From positions 5,350,001 to 5,414,000 of the forward strand of contig NZ_CP040244.1 of the NCBI RefSeq assembly GCF_005517195.1: a stretch of DNA of 64,000 nt, written 5' to 3'. The notes beneath the pieces were generated by a model. That model saw only the letters and a list, made by a program, of their open reading frames with translations. It ran no database searches and had not been told where the DNA came from. This stretch comes from Streptomyces vilmorinianum. Its GTDB lineage: Bacteria > Actinomycetota > Actinomycetes > Streptomycetales > Streptomycetaceae. Position 1 is the first letter of the stretch; each line of letters starts with the position of its first letter. The position numbers and the translations under genes were made by a program. Below, one piece after another: positions 31,676 to 40,335 of this stretch.

Positions 31676-32683
31676 TCACGCGCCGCCCGCGAGGGTGGCG
31701 ACCATGATCGCCTTGATGGTGTGCATCCGGTTCTCGGCCTCGTCGAAGACGACGGAGTGCTCCGACTCGAAGACCTCGTCGGAGACCTCCAGCTCGGTCA
31801 GACCGTGCCGGGCGTGGATGTCGCGGCCGACGGCCGTGCCCAGGTCGTGGAAGGCGGGCAGGCAGTGCAGGAACTTCACGTCCGCGTTGCCGGTGGCGCG
31901 CAGGACGTCCATGGTCACGGAGTACGGGGCGAGGTCGGCGATCCGCTCGTCCCAGATCTCTTTGGGCTCACCCATGGAGACCCAGACGTCGGTGGCCACG
32001 AAGTCCGCGCCCCGGACGCCCTCGGCGACATCCTCGGTCAGGGTGATCGTCGCGCCGCTCACCTCGGCCAGCTTGCGCGCCGAGGCGACGATCTCCGCCG
32101 CCGGCCAGTACGCCTCGGGGGCCACGATCCGGACGTCCATGCCGAGCAGGGCGCCGGTGACCAGGTAGGAGTTGCCCATGTTGAAGCGGGCGTCGCCGAG
32201 GTAGGCGAAGGCGAGGGCGTCGAGCGGCTTGTCCGTGTGCTCGGTCATGGTCAGGACGTCGGCGAGCATCTGGGTGGGGTGCCAGTCGTCCGTCAGACCG
32301 TTGAAGACGGGGACGCCGGCATGGGCGGCGAGCTCCTCGACGTTCGCCTGGCTGTCGCCCCGGTACTCGATGCCGTCGAACATCCGGCCGAGCACGCGGG
32401 CGGTGTCCTTGACCGACTCCTTGTGGCCGATCTGCGAGCCGGAGGGGTCCAGGTACGTGGTGGAGGCCCCCTGGTCGGCGGCGGCGACCTCGAAGGCGCA
32501 CCGGGTCCGGGTCGAGGTCTTCTCGAAGATCAGGGCGATGTTCCTGCCCCGCAGCCGCTGGACCTCGGTACCCGCCTTCTTGGCCGCCTTCAGCTCGGCG
32601 GCCAGCGCGATCAGACCGCGGAACTCCTCGGCGGTGAAGTCCAGCTCCTTGAGGAAGTGGCGGCCGATGAGGTCAGTGGCCAT
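31676..32683 (-). CDS. argF: Ornithine carbamoyltransferase
   Basis: A 335-residue transcarbamylase. The carbamoyl-phosphate loop FEKTSTRTRCAFE (about 53-65), the HPTQMLAD segment (about 133) and the ornithine-binding HCLPAFHD (about 273) are intact. It interconverts ornithine plus carbamoyl phosphate and citrulline. Next to arginine deiminase on the same strand it may run in the catabolic direction (citrulline phosphorolysis), though its sequence also suits biosynthesis. There is no carbamate kinase beside it. AGGAGCG precedes the ATG. Two CTATAC repeats 20 bp apart lie in the promoter zone. Confidence 0.93.
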   Translation of the reverse strand: MATDLIGRHFLKELDFTAEEFRGLIALAAELKAAKKAGTEVQRLRGRNIALIFEKTSTRTRCAFEVAAADQGASTTYLDPSGSQIGHKESVKDTARVLGRMFDGIEYRGDSQANVEELAAHAGVPVFNGLTDDWHPTQMLADVLTMTEHTDKPLDALAFAYLGDARFNMGNSYLVTGALLGMDVRIVAPEAYWPAAEIVASARKLAEVSGATITLTEDVAEGVRGADFVATDVWVSMGEPKEIWDERIADLAPYSVTMDVLRATGNADVKFLHCLPAFHDLGTAVGRDIHARHGLTELEVSDEVFESEHSVVFDEAENRMHTIKAIMVATLAGGA

Positions 32684-32727
32684 GGGGCGCTCCTGGGATA
32701 CGGTCGGGGATGGCGACTACTGGAAGT

Positions 32728-32753
32728 CTATACGTAGATCAGCATGGCTATAC
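32728..32753. promoter_or_regulatory. Direct CTATAC repeats upstream of argF
   Basis: CTATAC occurs at 32728-32733 and 32748-32753, 20 bp apart (two helical turns), in an AT-rich pocket 45-70 bp before the argF start. On the minus strand they read GTATAG, so one could be the -10 box. An ArgR target is expected here, but the ARG-box consensus is not clearly met. Confidence 0.35.
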
Positions 32754-32813
32754 AGTGACGCCCCCCACTCCGGCAGAGGCCGGGGCGGCTCTCCCCTCCC
32801 CGGCGCACCGCCG

Positions 32814-32852
32814 GACCGTGCCGCTGGTCCGTGCCGCCAGACCGTGCCGCTA
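32814..32852. repeat. 13-bp tandem repeat covering the arginine deiminase stop codon
   Basis: Three units of GACCGTGCCGCTG (13 bp; second with two changes) run from 32814 to 32852. The last includes the TAG stop of the deiminase gene, and a partial fourth extends inward. Confidence 0.7.
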
Positions 32853-34082
32853 GACCGCGTCCCGCTCCACCGGGCAGCTCATACAGCGCGGGCCGCCCCT
32901 CCCCCGCCCCAGCTCGCTGCCCGGGATCTCGATCACCTCGATGCCCTGCTTGCGCAGATGCGTGTTGGTGGTGACGTTCCGCTCGTACGCCACCACCACA
33001 CCCGGCTCGACCGCGAGGACGTTGCAGCCGTCGTCCCACTGCTCGCGCTCCGCCGAGTGGACGTCCTGAGTCGCCGTCAGGACACGGACGTCCTGCAGGC
33101 CGAGCGCGGCGGCGATGGCGCTGTGCATGTGCTCCGGCGGATGGTCGGTGACCCGCAGCGACTGCCCCTCGTCGCCCGGCTCGATCGTGTACGAGCGGAG
33201 CATGCCGAGCCCCGCGTACTGGGTGAAGGTGTCGTGGTCGACCATCGTCATCACCGTGTCGAGATGCATGAACGCGCGCCGCTTCGGCATGTCGAGGGCG
33301 ATGATCGACCGCGCCGAGCCGGCCGCGAACATCCCCCGGGCCAGCATCTCCACCGCCTGCGGGGTGGTCCGCTCGCTCATCCCGATCAGCACGGCGCCGT
33401 TGCCGATGACGAGGACGTCGCCGCCCTCGATCGTCGACGGGTAGTCGGACTGGCCCTCGGACCAGTGGTGGAAGTGCCCCGCCTCGGGGCCGGTGAAGAG
33501 CGGATGGTGCTTGTAGATCGCCTCGAAGTGGACCGTCTCGCGCTGGCGGGCGGGCCAGCGCATCGCGTTGATGGACACGCCGTCGTAGATCCAGGCGGAG
33601 GTGTCCCGGGTGAAGATGTGGTTCGGCAGCGGCCGGAGGAGGAAGTCGTCCAGGTCCATCGCGTGGAACCGGACCGAGGTCGGCTCCCGGTGCGCGGCCA
33701 GGAACTCACGCTTCGTCATCCCGCCGACGAGCGCCTCGACGAGCTCGGCGGCGTCCAGGGAGTCGAAGGCCGCGCGCAGGTGGTCGGCGGCGAGGGGTCC
33801 GTACGCCTTCTCGTCGAAGACCCGGTCGAGGACGAGCTTGCGGGCGGCGGGCAGTTCGAGCGACTCCCGCAGCAGGTCCCCGAAGAGATGGACCTCGACG
33901 CCCCGGTCGCGCAGGACGTCGGCGAACCCGTCGTGCTCCTGGCGCGCCCGGCGCACCCAGAGCACGTCGTCGAAGAGGAGAGCGTCCTTGTTGGAGGGTG
34001 TCAGCCGCTTCAGCTCCAGATCGGGCCGGTGGAGGATGACGCGGCGGAGCCGCCCGGTCTCGGAATCGACATGGAATCCCAT
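32850..34082 (-). CDS. arcA: Arginine deiminase
   Basis: A 410-residue enzyme converting arginine to citrulline and ammonia. Guanidine-modifying family residues are seen in FTRDTSAWIYDG (Asp region about 160), IEGGDVLVIG, the catalytic His in FMHLDTVMTM (about 265) and the nucleophilic Cys in GPRCMSCPVERD at the C-terminus. It lies 166 bp upstream of argF on the same strand, forming an incomplete ADI pathway: no carbamate kinase and no arginine/ornithine antiporter are in the window. The function is confident; whether it serves energy, acid or nitrogen metabolism is not shown. Confidence 0.93.
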   Translation of the reverse strand: MGFHVDSETGRLRRVILHRPDLELKRLTPSNKDALLFDDVLWVRRARQEHDGFADVLRDRGVEVHLFGDLLRESLELPAARKLVLDRVFDEKAYGPLAADHLRAAFDSLDAAELVEALVGGMTKREFLAAHREPTSVRFHAMDLDDFLLRPLPNHIFTRDTSAWIYDGVSINAMRWPARQRETVHFEAIYKHHPLFTGPEAGHFHHWSEGQSDYPSTIEGGDVLVIGNGAVLIGMSERTTPQAVEMLARGMFAAGSARSIIALDMPKRRAFMHLDTVMTMVDHDTFTQYAGLGMLRSYTIEPGDEGQSLRVTDHPPEHMHSAIAAALGLQDVRVLTATQDVHSAEREQWDDGCNVLAVEPGVVVAYERNVTTNTHLRKQGIEVIEIPGSELGRGRGGPRCMSCPVERDAV

Positions 34083-34131
34083 GCGCCCATCCTGACGGAG
34101 CCGGGCGGCTCGCGCGTGGTTCTCCGACGGG

Positions 34132-34431
34132 TCAGCCGCCCCTGGTCACGAGGGAGGCGACGATGAAGAGGATCAGGAGCCCGATCACCGCGACGATCAC
34201 GAAGACGACGGCCCGGTCGTCGCGGTCGCCGTCGGACGCGTGCGGGGGCACGGGCTCGGGCGGCGCGGGCTGGGCGTAGACCTCGCGGAGGAGCGCCCGC
34301 GAGCCCCCTCGGCACCGGAGCGCTCGGGCCCCGGCCACTGCTCGTGGGGCCGCGAGTTCGACGCCGATGGCGGCGTACGCCTCGCCGAAGGCGTCGTACA
34401 TGGCGGCGCGCATCAGCTTCTCCGCCTCCAT
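34132..34431 (-). CDS. Small C-terminally anchored membrane protein, function unknown
   Basis: A 99-residue product. The N-terminal half is a helix (EAEKLMRAAMYDAFGEAYAAIG), followed by a basic and then Pro/Asp-rich linker and one C-terminal membrane helix (VVFVIVAVIGLLILFIVASL). Only a few residues follow the helix, so it would be tail-anchored. The start is uncertain: ATG 34431 has no good ribosome site, while GTG 34467 has GAGG but would read out of frame through a regulator remnant (34433-34582). The protein may itself be truncated at its 5' end by the event that left that remnant. Confidence 0.5.
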   Translation of the reverse strand: MEAEKLMRAAMYDAFGEAYAAIGVELAAPRAVAGARALRCRGGSRALLREVYAQPAPPEPVPPHASDGDRDDRAVVFVIVAVIGLLILFIVASLVTRGG

Positions 34432-34432
34432 G

Positions 34433-34582
34433 CCCAAGGAGGACGTACGCGGAGGTGTCCCGCTCACGGATCATCACCTCGCCGGGCTCGTACGCGCGCG
34501 GGGTCCCCTCGGCGAGGAGCGCCCGGCGGTCCCGGTCCGGCAGGGCGTGGAGGAAGGAGCGGTCCTGGCCGAAAAGACTCAC
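34433..34582 (-). pseudogene. N-terminal remnant of a cyclic-nucleotide-binding (Crp/Fnr-type) protein
   Basis: From GTG 34582 about 50 codons read like the start of a cNMP-binding domain: RSFLHALPDRDRRALLAEG, PRAYEPGEVMIRERD, SAYVLL. Then the similarity stops, in mid-domain, exactly where the next coding frame (ATG 34431) begins. The rest of the sensor domain and any HTH are missing. This looks like a deletion scar. Confidence 0.6.
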
Positions 34583-34761
34583 CGCGCTCTCGCCCCCGCC
34601 CCCGCTGCGGCAGCCTCGGAGCCACGGGACGCGTCGCACCCCGCACGCCCACTCGTATGCTTGTTTCCACCTCAAGTGGCGCGCGTAGTCACACTATTGA
34701 CGCTCCGTCACGCCGTGGGGTGAAGAACGCCAGGGGCTCGCGAAGACACGCGTCCAACGAG

Positions 34762-34811
34762 CACAGGGGGCGCAAGGGAGCGCTGTGATCCGCTCCCCTG
34801 CGCCCCCTGTG
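34762..34811 (-). terminator. Long hairpin terminator after pnkp
   Basis: A 21-bp stem (34762-34782 with 34791-34811) with a single mismatch and an 8-nt loop lies 11 bp beyond the pnkp stop. It contains a CACAGGGGGCGC arm. Confidence 0.85.
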
Positions 34812-34821
34812 GGACGGCCTG

Positions 34822-37368
34822 TCACAGACGCGGGTCCACGGGCTCCGACTCCAGTGCGAGCACCGCGAAGACCGCCTCGTGCACGCGCCACAGCGGCTCG
34901 CCCTCCGCGAGCCGGTCCAGCGCCTCGAGGCCCAGCGCGTACTCGCGCAGCGCCAGCGAGCGCTTGTGGCCGAGGAAGCGGCTCCGCAGGCGCTCCAGGT
35001 TCCCCGGGCGGGTGTACTCGGGACCGTAGATGATCCGCAGGTACTCCCGGCCGCGGACCTTCACGCCCGGCTGGACGAGCCGGCCGTCGGCGCCCCGCAC
35101 GAGCGCCGCCAGCGGCTTGACGACCATGCCCTCGCCGCCGGCCGCCGTCATCTCCAGCCACCAGTCCACACCGGCCCGCACCGACGCCTCGTCGCCCGTG
35201 TCGACGACCAGGCGGCGGGTGACCTGCAGCAGCCCCGTCGGGTCGTGCTCGACCAGCCGGTCGAGCCAACCGAGCTGCTCGTCGTGCGGCACGGCCGCCA
35301 GCGAGCGGCCCTTCGCCGCGAGGACCTGGAAGGGTGCGAAGCGCACGCCCTCGAGGCCCTGCGTCGGCCAGCAGTAGCGGCGGTACGCCTCGGTGAACGC
35401 CTCGGCGTCCGCCGCCCGTTCCCGCTGCTTGGCGAGCAGCCCGTCCAGACCGGCGACACCCCGCGCCGCCGCCTGCTCCAGCGCGCCGAGCGCACCGGGG
35501 AAGACCGCACGGGAGGCCGCCCCGACGGCCGCGTACTGCGAGCGCAGCAGCCCGGCCGACTTGAGCGACCACGGCATCAGCTCGCCGTCGAGCAGCAGCC
35601 AGTCCGTGTCGAACTCGTCCCACAGACCGGCGGCGGTGATCGCCGCGCGCAGCCGATCGAGGACCTCTTCGGTGACCGCCCGCTCGTCGAAGAAGGGCCG
35701 GCCGGTACGGGTGTGCAGCGCGCCGGTCACCCCCTCCGCGAGGTCCACCCCGAACCGCTCGCGCGCCGCCTCCGCGTCACGGCAGACGAGCGCGACGGCC
35801 CGCGAGCCCATGTGCTTCTCCTCGCACACCACCCGCTCGACGCCGTCCGCCTTGTACTGCGCGAAGGCCTCGGCCGGGTGCTCCAGGTAGCCGTCGAGCT
35901 TCGAGGTGCCCGTGGGTGCCATCGTCGGCGGCAGATAGGCGAGGAGCCGGGGGTCGACCGCGAACCGGCTCATGACTTCGAGAGCGGCGGCCGCGTTCTC
36001 CTCCCGTACGGAGACGTTGCCCATCCGGCGGGTCTCCACGATCCGGCGTCCGTGCACGTCGGCGAGGTCCAGGGGCCGTCCCTGGTGCCCGCCGGGCGCC
36101 TCGGTCGCGAGCGGCCGGGCCGGCTCGTACCAGACCTTCTCCGCCGGTACGTCGACGAGTTCACGCTCCGGCCAGCGCAGCGCGGTCATCTTCCCGCCGA
36201 ACACGGCACCCGTGTCGAGGCAGATGGTGTTGTTGATCCAGGAGGTGTTCGGCACGGGCGTGTGTCCGTAGACGACGGTCGCCCGGCCCCGGTACTCCTC
36301 CGCCCACGGGTAGCGCACCGGCAGCCCGAACTCGTCGGTCTCGCCCGTGGTGTCCCCGTACAGCGCGTGCGAGCGCACCCGGCCGGAGGTACGGCCGTGG
36401 TACTTCTCCGGCAGACCGGCGTGGCAGACCACCAGCTTGCCCTCGTCGAGGACGTAGTGGCTGACGAGCCCGTCGATGAACGCGCTCACCTCCGCGCGGA
36501 ACTCCTCCGGCTCCCGGCCCAGCTGCTCGATGGTCTCGGCGAGACCGTGGGTCTCCTGGACCTTGCGGCCCTTGAGCCAGCGGCCGAGCTTGTTCTCGTG
36601 GTTTCCGGGCACGCACAGGGCGTCCCCGGCCGCCACCATGGACATGACGCGGCGCAGCACGCCCGGGCTGTCGGGACCGCGGTCGACGAGGTCTCCGACA
36701 AAGACCGCCGTACGGCCCTCGGGGTGGTGCCCGTCGACGTAGCCGAGCTTGGCGAGCAGGGTCTCCAGCTCCGAGCGGCAGCCGTGGATGTCGCCGATGA
36801 TGTCGAAGGGGCCGGTGAGATGGCGCAGGTCGTTGAACCGCTTCTCCAGGACGACCTCGGCCGCCTCCACCTCCTCGACACTGCGCAGGACGTGGACCTT
36901 GCGGAAGCCCTCGCGCTCCAGGCCGCGCAGCGAGCGGCGCAGCTCGCTGCGGTGCCGCTGGACGACATGCGGCGGCATGTCCGCCCGGTCGGGGCGGGCC
37001 GCGTTGCGCGCCTGGCACACCTGCTCGGGCAGGTCGAGGACGATCGCGATGGGCAGCACGTCGTACTGCCGGGCCAGCCGCACGAGCTGGCGCCGCGCCT
37101 CCTGCTGCACGTTGGTGGCGTCGACGACGGTCAGCCGGCCGGCCTCCAGTCGCTTGCCGGCGATGTAGTGCAGGACGTCGAAGGCGTCCCGGCTCGCGCT
37201 CTGGTCGTTCTCGTCGTCGGCGACCAGGCCCCGGCAGAAGTCGGAGGAGATGACCTCGGTCGGCTTGAAGTGGCGGCGCGCGAAGGTGGACTTTCCGGAG
37301 CCGCTCGCCCCGATCAGGACCACGAGGGACAGGTCGGTGACGGGCAGCTTGCGGGTCTCGGTGGTCAT
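34822..37368 (-). CDS. pnkp: Polynucleotide kinase-phosphatase-ligase (bacterial Pnkp)
   Basis: An 848-residue three-module RNA end-healing and sealing enzyme. The N-terminal kinase has P-loop GASGSGKS (residues 20-27) and the lid Arg segment RNAARPDRAD. The central metallophosphoesterase (about 185-420) has GDIHGC, GDLVDRGPDS, GNHENK and YGHTPVP. The C-terminal adenylyltransferase has the ligase nucleophile motif EEKHMGSRA (about 520) and ends with the family-specific module. Bacterial Pnkp repairs ribotoxin-cut RNA together with Hen1, whose gene lies just upstream with a 4-bp overlap, so translation is coupled. Confidence 0.93.
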   Translation of the reverse strand: MTTETRKLPVTDLSLVVLIGASGSGKSTFARRHFKPTEVISSDFCRGLVADDENDQSASRDAFDVLHYIAGKRLEAGRLTVVDATNVQQEARRQLVRLARQYDVLPIAIVLDLPEQVCQARNAARPDRADMPPHVVQRHRSELRRSLRGLEREGFRKVHVLRSVEEVEAAEVVLEKRFNDLRHLTGPFDIIGDIHGCRSELETLLAKLGYVDGHHPEGRTAVFVGDLVDRGPDSPGVLRRVMSMVAAGDALCVPGNHENKLGRWLKGRKVQETHGLAETIEQLGREPEEFRAEVSAFIDGLVSHYVLDEGKLVVCHAGLPEKYHGRTSGRVRSHALYGDTTGETDEFGLPVRYPWAEEYRGRATVVYGHTPVPNTSWINNTICLDTGAVFGGKMTALRWPERELVDVPAEKVWYEPARPLATEAPGGHQGRPLDLADVHGRRIVETRRMGNVSVREENAAAALEVMSRFAVDPRLLAYLPPTMAPTGTSKLDGYLEHPAEAFAQYKADGVERVVCEEKHMGSRAVALVCRDAEAARERFGVDLAEGVTGALHTRTGRPFFDERAVTEEVLDRLRAAITAAGLWDEFDTDWLLLDGELMPWSLKSAGLLRSQYAAVGAASRAVFPGALGALEQAAARGVAGLDGLLAKQRERAADAEAFTEAYRRYCWPTQGLEGVRFAPFQVLAAKGRSLAAVPHDEQLGWLDRLVEHDPTGLLQVTRRLVVDTGDEASVRAGVDWWLEMTAAGGEGMVVKPLAALVRGADGRLVQPGVKVRGREYLRIIYGPEYTRPGNLERLRSRFLGHKRSLALREYALGLEALDRLAEGEPLWRVHEAVFAVLALESEPVDPRL

Positions 37369-38831
37369 GCCTGCTCCTCCTTCGGGGTCGCGGTGTTCTG
37401 GGTGAAGACGGCCATCTGGGTGGGCGGGCCGACCTCGGGGTCGTCAGGGCCGACGGGGACGAACTCGACTCCGTATCCGTACTGTTCGCCGACGCCCGCC
37501 GCCCAGGTACGGAACTCCTCGCGGGTCCATTCGAAGCGGTGGTCGCCGTGCCGGACATGCCCGGCGGGCAGCGACTCCCAGCGCACGTTGTACTCGACGT
37601 TCGGCGTGGTCACGAGGACCGTCCGGGGACGGGCCGAGCCGAACACGGCGTACTCGAGCGCGGGCAGCCGCGGCAGGTCGAGATGCTCGATGACCTCGCT
37701 GAGCACGGCCGCGTCATAGCCGGTGAGCCGCTTGTCGGTGTACGCGAGCGAGCCCTGGATCAGCTTCACCCGGCCGGCCTGCCGCTCGCCGAGCCGCTCC
37801 AGCCTGAGCCGCCGCCCCGCGATGGTCAGGGCGCGTACGGACACGTCGACGCCGACGATGTCGGTGAAGCGCACGTCCTTGAGCAGCGCCTGCACCAACT
37901 GGCCCTGCCCGCAGCCGAGGTCGAGGACCCGGGTGGCGTCGGCGGCGCGCAGTGCGGCGAGGATCGCCTCGCGGCGCTGCTCGGCGAGCGGTACCGGCTT
38001 CTCCTCGGTGTCGGTCGTCTCGTCGACGGCGTTGTCGACGTCCTCGACCTCCAGGCCGTCGCTCTCGGCGAGCCGTACCAGCTCCAGGCGCTCCATGGCC
38101 GCGCGGGTCAGCCCCCAACGGCGGGAGAGATAGCGGCTGGTGATGAGCTTCTGCTCGGGGTGCTCGGCGAGCCAGCCGTCACCGGCGCGCAGCAGCTTGT
38201 CGACCTCGTCGGGCGCGACCCAGTAGTGCTTGGCGTCGTCGAGGACGGGCAGCAGGACGTAGAGCTGGTTGAGCGCGTCGGCGAGCCGCAGCTCCCCTTC
38301 GAGGACGAGCCGCACATAGCGCGAGTCGCCCCACTCGGGGAACGCGGTGTCCAGCACCACCGGCTCCGCGTCGACCGTGTCCCAGCCCAGGGGGCCGAAC
38401 AGCTTGCGGACCAGTTCCGCGCCGCCCCGGGCGGGCAGCGCCGGGACCTCGATGCGCAGCGGCAGCGGTGCGGCGGCCCGCTCGGGCATCGCCTTGCACG
38501 TGCCGCGCAGGGCGCTCTTGAAGACCGTGGAGAGCGCGACGGCGAGCAGCGAGGACGCGGCGTAGGGCCGGTCGTTCACGTACTGCGCGAGCGCGGAGTC
38601 GGGGGCGCCGCCCCGGCCCTTGCCCTTGCCGCGCCGCACCAGCCCCACGGGATCCACCTCGAGGAGCAACGCGGCCGTGCACCGCTCGGCGGTCGCCTCG
38701 GGGTAGAGGACGTGCGCCGTGCCGTGCGAGGTCGAGAACGTCTGCGCGTTGTCGGGATGCTTGTGCAGCAGAAAGCCCAGGTCGGTCGCGGGACGCTCGG
38801 GGGAGCCGGTCGTACTGATCGTCAGGAACAC
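37365..38831 (-). CDS. hen1: 3' terminal RNA ribose 2'-O-methyltransferase Hen1
   Basis: A 488-residue partner of Pnkp. The N-terminal half (about 1-250) is the bacterial Hen1 domain that activates Pnkp ligation. The C-terminal half is a Rossmann methyltransferase with VLDLGCGQGQLVQALL (SAM site, about 305) and the metal-binding pattern SEVIEHLDLPRL plus RHGDHRFEW typical of Hen1. It methylates the 2'-OH at the 3' end before sealing so that the repaired RNA resists re-cleavage. GTG at 38831 is the start. It is divergent from ku across 157 bp. Confidence 0.93.
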   Translation of the reverse strand: MFLTISTTGSPERPATDLGFLLHKHPDNAQTFSTSHGTAHVLYPEATAERCTAALLLEVDPVGLVRRGKGKGRGGAPDSALAQYVNDRPYAASSLLAVALSTVFKSALRGTCKAMPERAAAPLPLRIEVPALPARGGAELVRKLFGPLGWDTVDAEPVVLDTAFPEWGDSRYVRLVLEGELRLADALNQLYVLLPVLDDAKHYWVAPDEVDKLLRAGDGWLAEHPEQKLITSRYLSRRWGLTRAAMERLELVRLAESDGLEVEDVDNAVDETTDTEEKPVPLAEQRREAILAALRAADATRVLDLGCGQGQLVQALLKDVRFTDIVGVDVSVRALTIAGRRLRLERLGERQAGRVKLIQGSLAYTDKRLTGYDAAVLSEVIEHLDLPRLPALEYAVFGSARPRTVLVTTPNVEYNVRWESLPAGHVRHGDHRFEWTREEFRTWAAGVGEQYGYGVEFVPVGPDDPEVGPPTQMAVFTQNTATPKEEQA

Positions 38832-38988
38832 ACGTCCGAGTATGGTCCGCGATCCCCGCCCCGACCAGGCATTTTCCTCAGCGCGTGCGGCGCTCCGGCC
38901 AGGCGCGCCGCCTCGGGACGAATGCGGCCGCCCCGTAGGGGAAGTCGCGGTACGTCGGAGCCGCGACGCCGATGGGGCGGTGAGGGTG

Positions 38989-39969
38989 ATGGCGAGGCCC
39001 GTGTGGTCGGGAGTCCTGTCGTTCGGCCTGGTCAGTGTGCCGGTGGGGCTCTACACGGCCACCGAGAGTCACGCGGTCCGCTTCCATCAGCTGCAACGCG
39101 GTACCTCGGACCGTGTCCGCAACCGCCGGGTGAACGAGCGCACCGGCAAGGAGGTCGACCTCGACGACATCGTCAAGGGGTTCGACACCGGTGACGAGTA
39201 CGTGGTCGTGGAGCCGGAGGAGCTGGAGGAGATCGCGCCGGGCCGCTCGAAGGCGCTGGAGATCACCGGGTTCGTCGACCTCGACGACGTCGACCCGATC
39301 TTCTTCGACAAGACGTACTACCTCGGCCCGCGCGGCAAGGAGTACGGCAAGACCTACCGGCTGCTGGAAGAGGCCCTGGCCCGCGCGAACCGGGCCGGGA
39401 TCGCCACGTTCGTGATGCGCCAGCACGAGTACCTGGTCGCCGTGAAGGCCGAGAACGGCCTGCTGACCTGCCACACCCTGCACTGGGCCGACGAGATCCG
39501 CGACCCGAGGGAGGAGATCGACACACTGCCCGGCCGGGTGAAGACCTCGGACAAGGAACGGAAGATGGCCGAGCAGCTCATCGAGGCGCTGGCGATCGAC
39601 TGGGACCCCGGGGACTACCACGACACCTTCCAGGAGAAGGTCGCCGCGCTGGTCAAGGCCAAGCAGGCCGGCGAGACCGTCGAGAAGGCCGCACCGCCGG
39701 CCGAGTCCACCCAGGTCGTCGACCTCATGGAGGCCCTGCGCGCCAGTGTCGAACGGGCCCGCAGCCCGAAGGACACCGGGGAGAAGGCCACCGCCCCGGG
39801 TGTCAGGAGGAAACCCCGGGCCCAGCCGAAGAAGCGCGCCCGCACCGCCCCCAAGGCGAAGGACCTCCAGGACCTCACCAAGGCCGAGCTCTACGAGAAG
39901 GCCGCGGTCGAAGGCGTCCCGGGCCGCTCCACCATGACCCGCGACGAGCTGATCGACGCCCTGACCTGA
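38989..39969 (+). CDS. ku: Ku DNA end-binding protein
   Basis: A 326-residue bacterial Ku for non-homologous end joining. The core (about 1-255) starts ARPVWSGVLSFGLVSVPVGLY and includes VNERTGKEVDLDDIVKG and TYYLGPRGKEYGKTYRLL, the ring-forming beta-barrel residues. After a basic linker (KPRAQPKKRARTAPKAK), residues about 295-326 (TKAELYEKAAVEGVPGRSTM) form a SAP/Rho-N-like DNA-binding helix pair, longer than minimal Ku. ATG 38989 begins the conserved part. No LigD gene is adjacent. Confidence 0.94.
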   Translation: MARPVWSGVLSFGLVSVPVGLYTATESHAVRFHQLQRGTSDRVRNRRVNERTGKEVDLDDIVKGFDTGDEYVVVEPEELEEIAPGRSKALEITGFVDLDDVDPIFFDKTYYLGPRGKEYGKTYRLLEEALARANRAGIATFVMRQHEYLVAVKAENGLLTCHTLHWADEIRDPREEIDTLPGRVKTSDKERKMAEQLIEALAIDWDPGDYHDTFQEKVAALVKAKQAGETVEKAAPPAESTQVVDLMEALRASVERARSPKDTGEKATAPGVRRKPRAQPKKRARTAPKAKDLQDLTKAELYEKAAVEGVPGRSTMTRDELIDALT

Positions 39970-40021
39970 CCCAGCCCCGGCCGGCCCCCGGCGGCCCCGC
40001 CCCGCCCCGCCCCGCCTGCCC

Positions 40022-40290
40022 CTAGACGCCCCGATAGGTCACCGGGCCGCCGTCCGGGTCGGGGTCCTTGTACGTCGGGGTCCTTGTACCAGGCCAGGTG
40101 CTCCCGCAGCGCGTGCGGGTCTCTGTCGTCCACGGCGATGGCCAGGGCGTGGAACGGCACGTCGCCGATGCCGTCGCGCACGGTGGGCTGATTGACGAAC
40201 GGGCGCTCCAGGTAGATGTTCCTCTCCGCCTCCTCCCTGGGAATCCCCGCCTCCGCCTCGCGGTAGGTCCACGCGCCGGCCTTGTGGCGT
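40022..40290 (-). pseudogene. Frameshifted gene remnant
   Basis: On the minus strand coherent coding sequence runs from about 40290 (GAWTYREAEAGIPREEAERN, then YLERPFVNQPTVRDGIGDVP and AIAVDDRDPHALREHLAWYK), then shifts frame and ends PDPDGGPVTYRGV at 40022. The shift is caused by a perfect 16-bp duplication at 40058-40089; removing one copy restores a single frame. No start codon with a ribosome site is seen at the 5' side, so it is also truncated. I do not recognise the family; it could be the C-terminal part of a larger enzyme. Confidence 0.65.
40058..40089. repeat. Perfect 16-bp tandem duplication that breaks a gene
   Basis: GTCGGGGTCCTTGTAC is present twice in a row (40058-40073 and 40074-40089). 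16 is not a multiple of three, so the reading frame changes. Confidence 0.9.
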
Positions 40291-40335
40291 CCACCTCTGA
40301 GGGCTGATCCTCCGGCCCCGTCCGTCACACCTCGA

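Noticed and set aside
34879..37719. A 946-codon open frame antisense to pnkp
   Set aside because: It is a shadow of the strongly supported Pnkp gene and has no recognisable domain or ribosome site.
40022..40307. The 90-residue Arg/Thr-rich frame ending at 40022 as a gene of its own
   Set aside because: Only its last 15 codons look like real coding sequence; the rest is the off-frame reading of the remnant disrupted by the 16-bp duplication.
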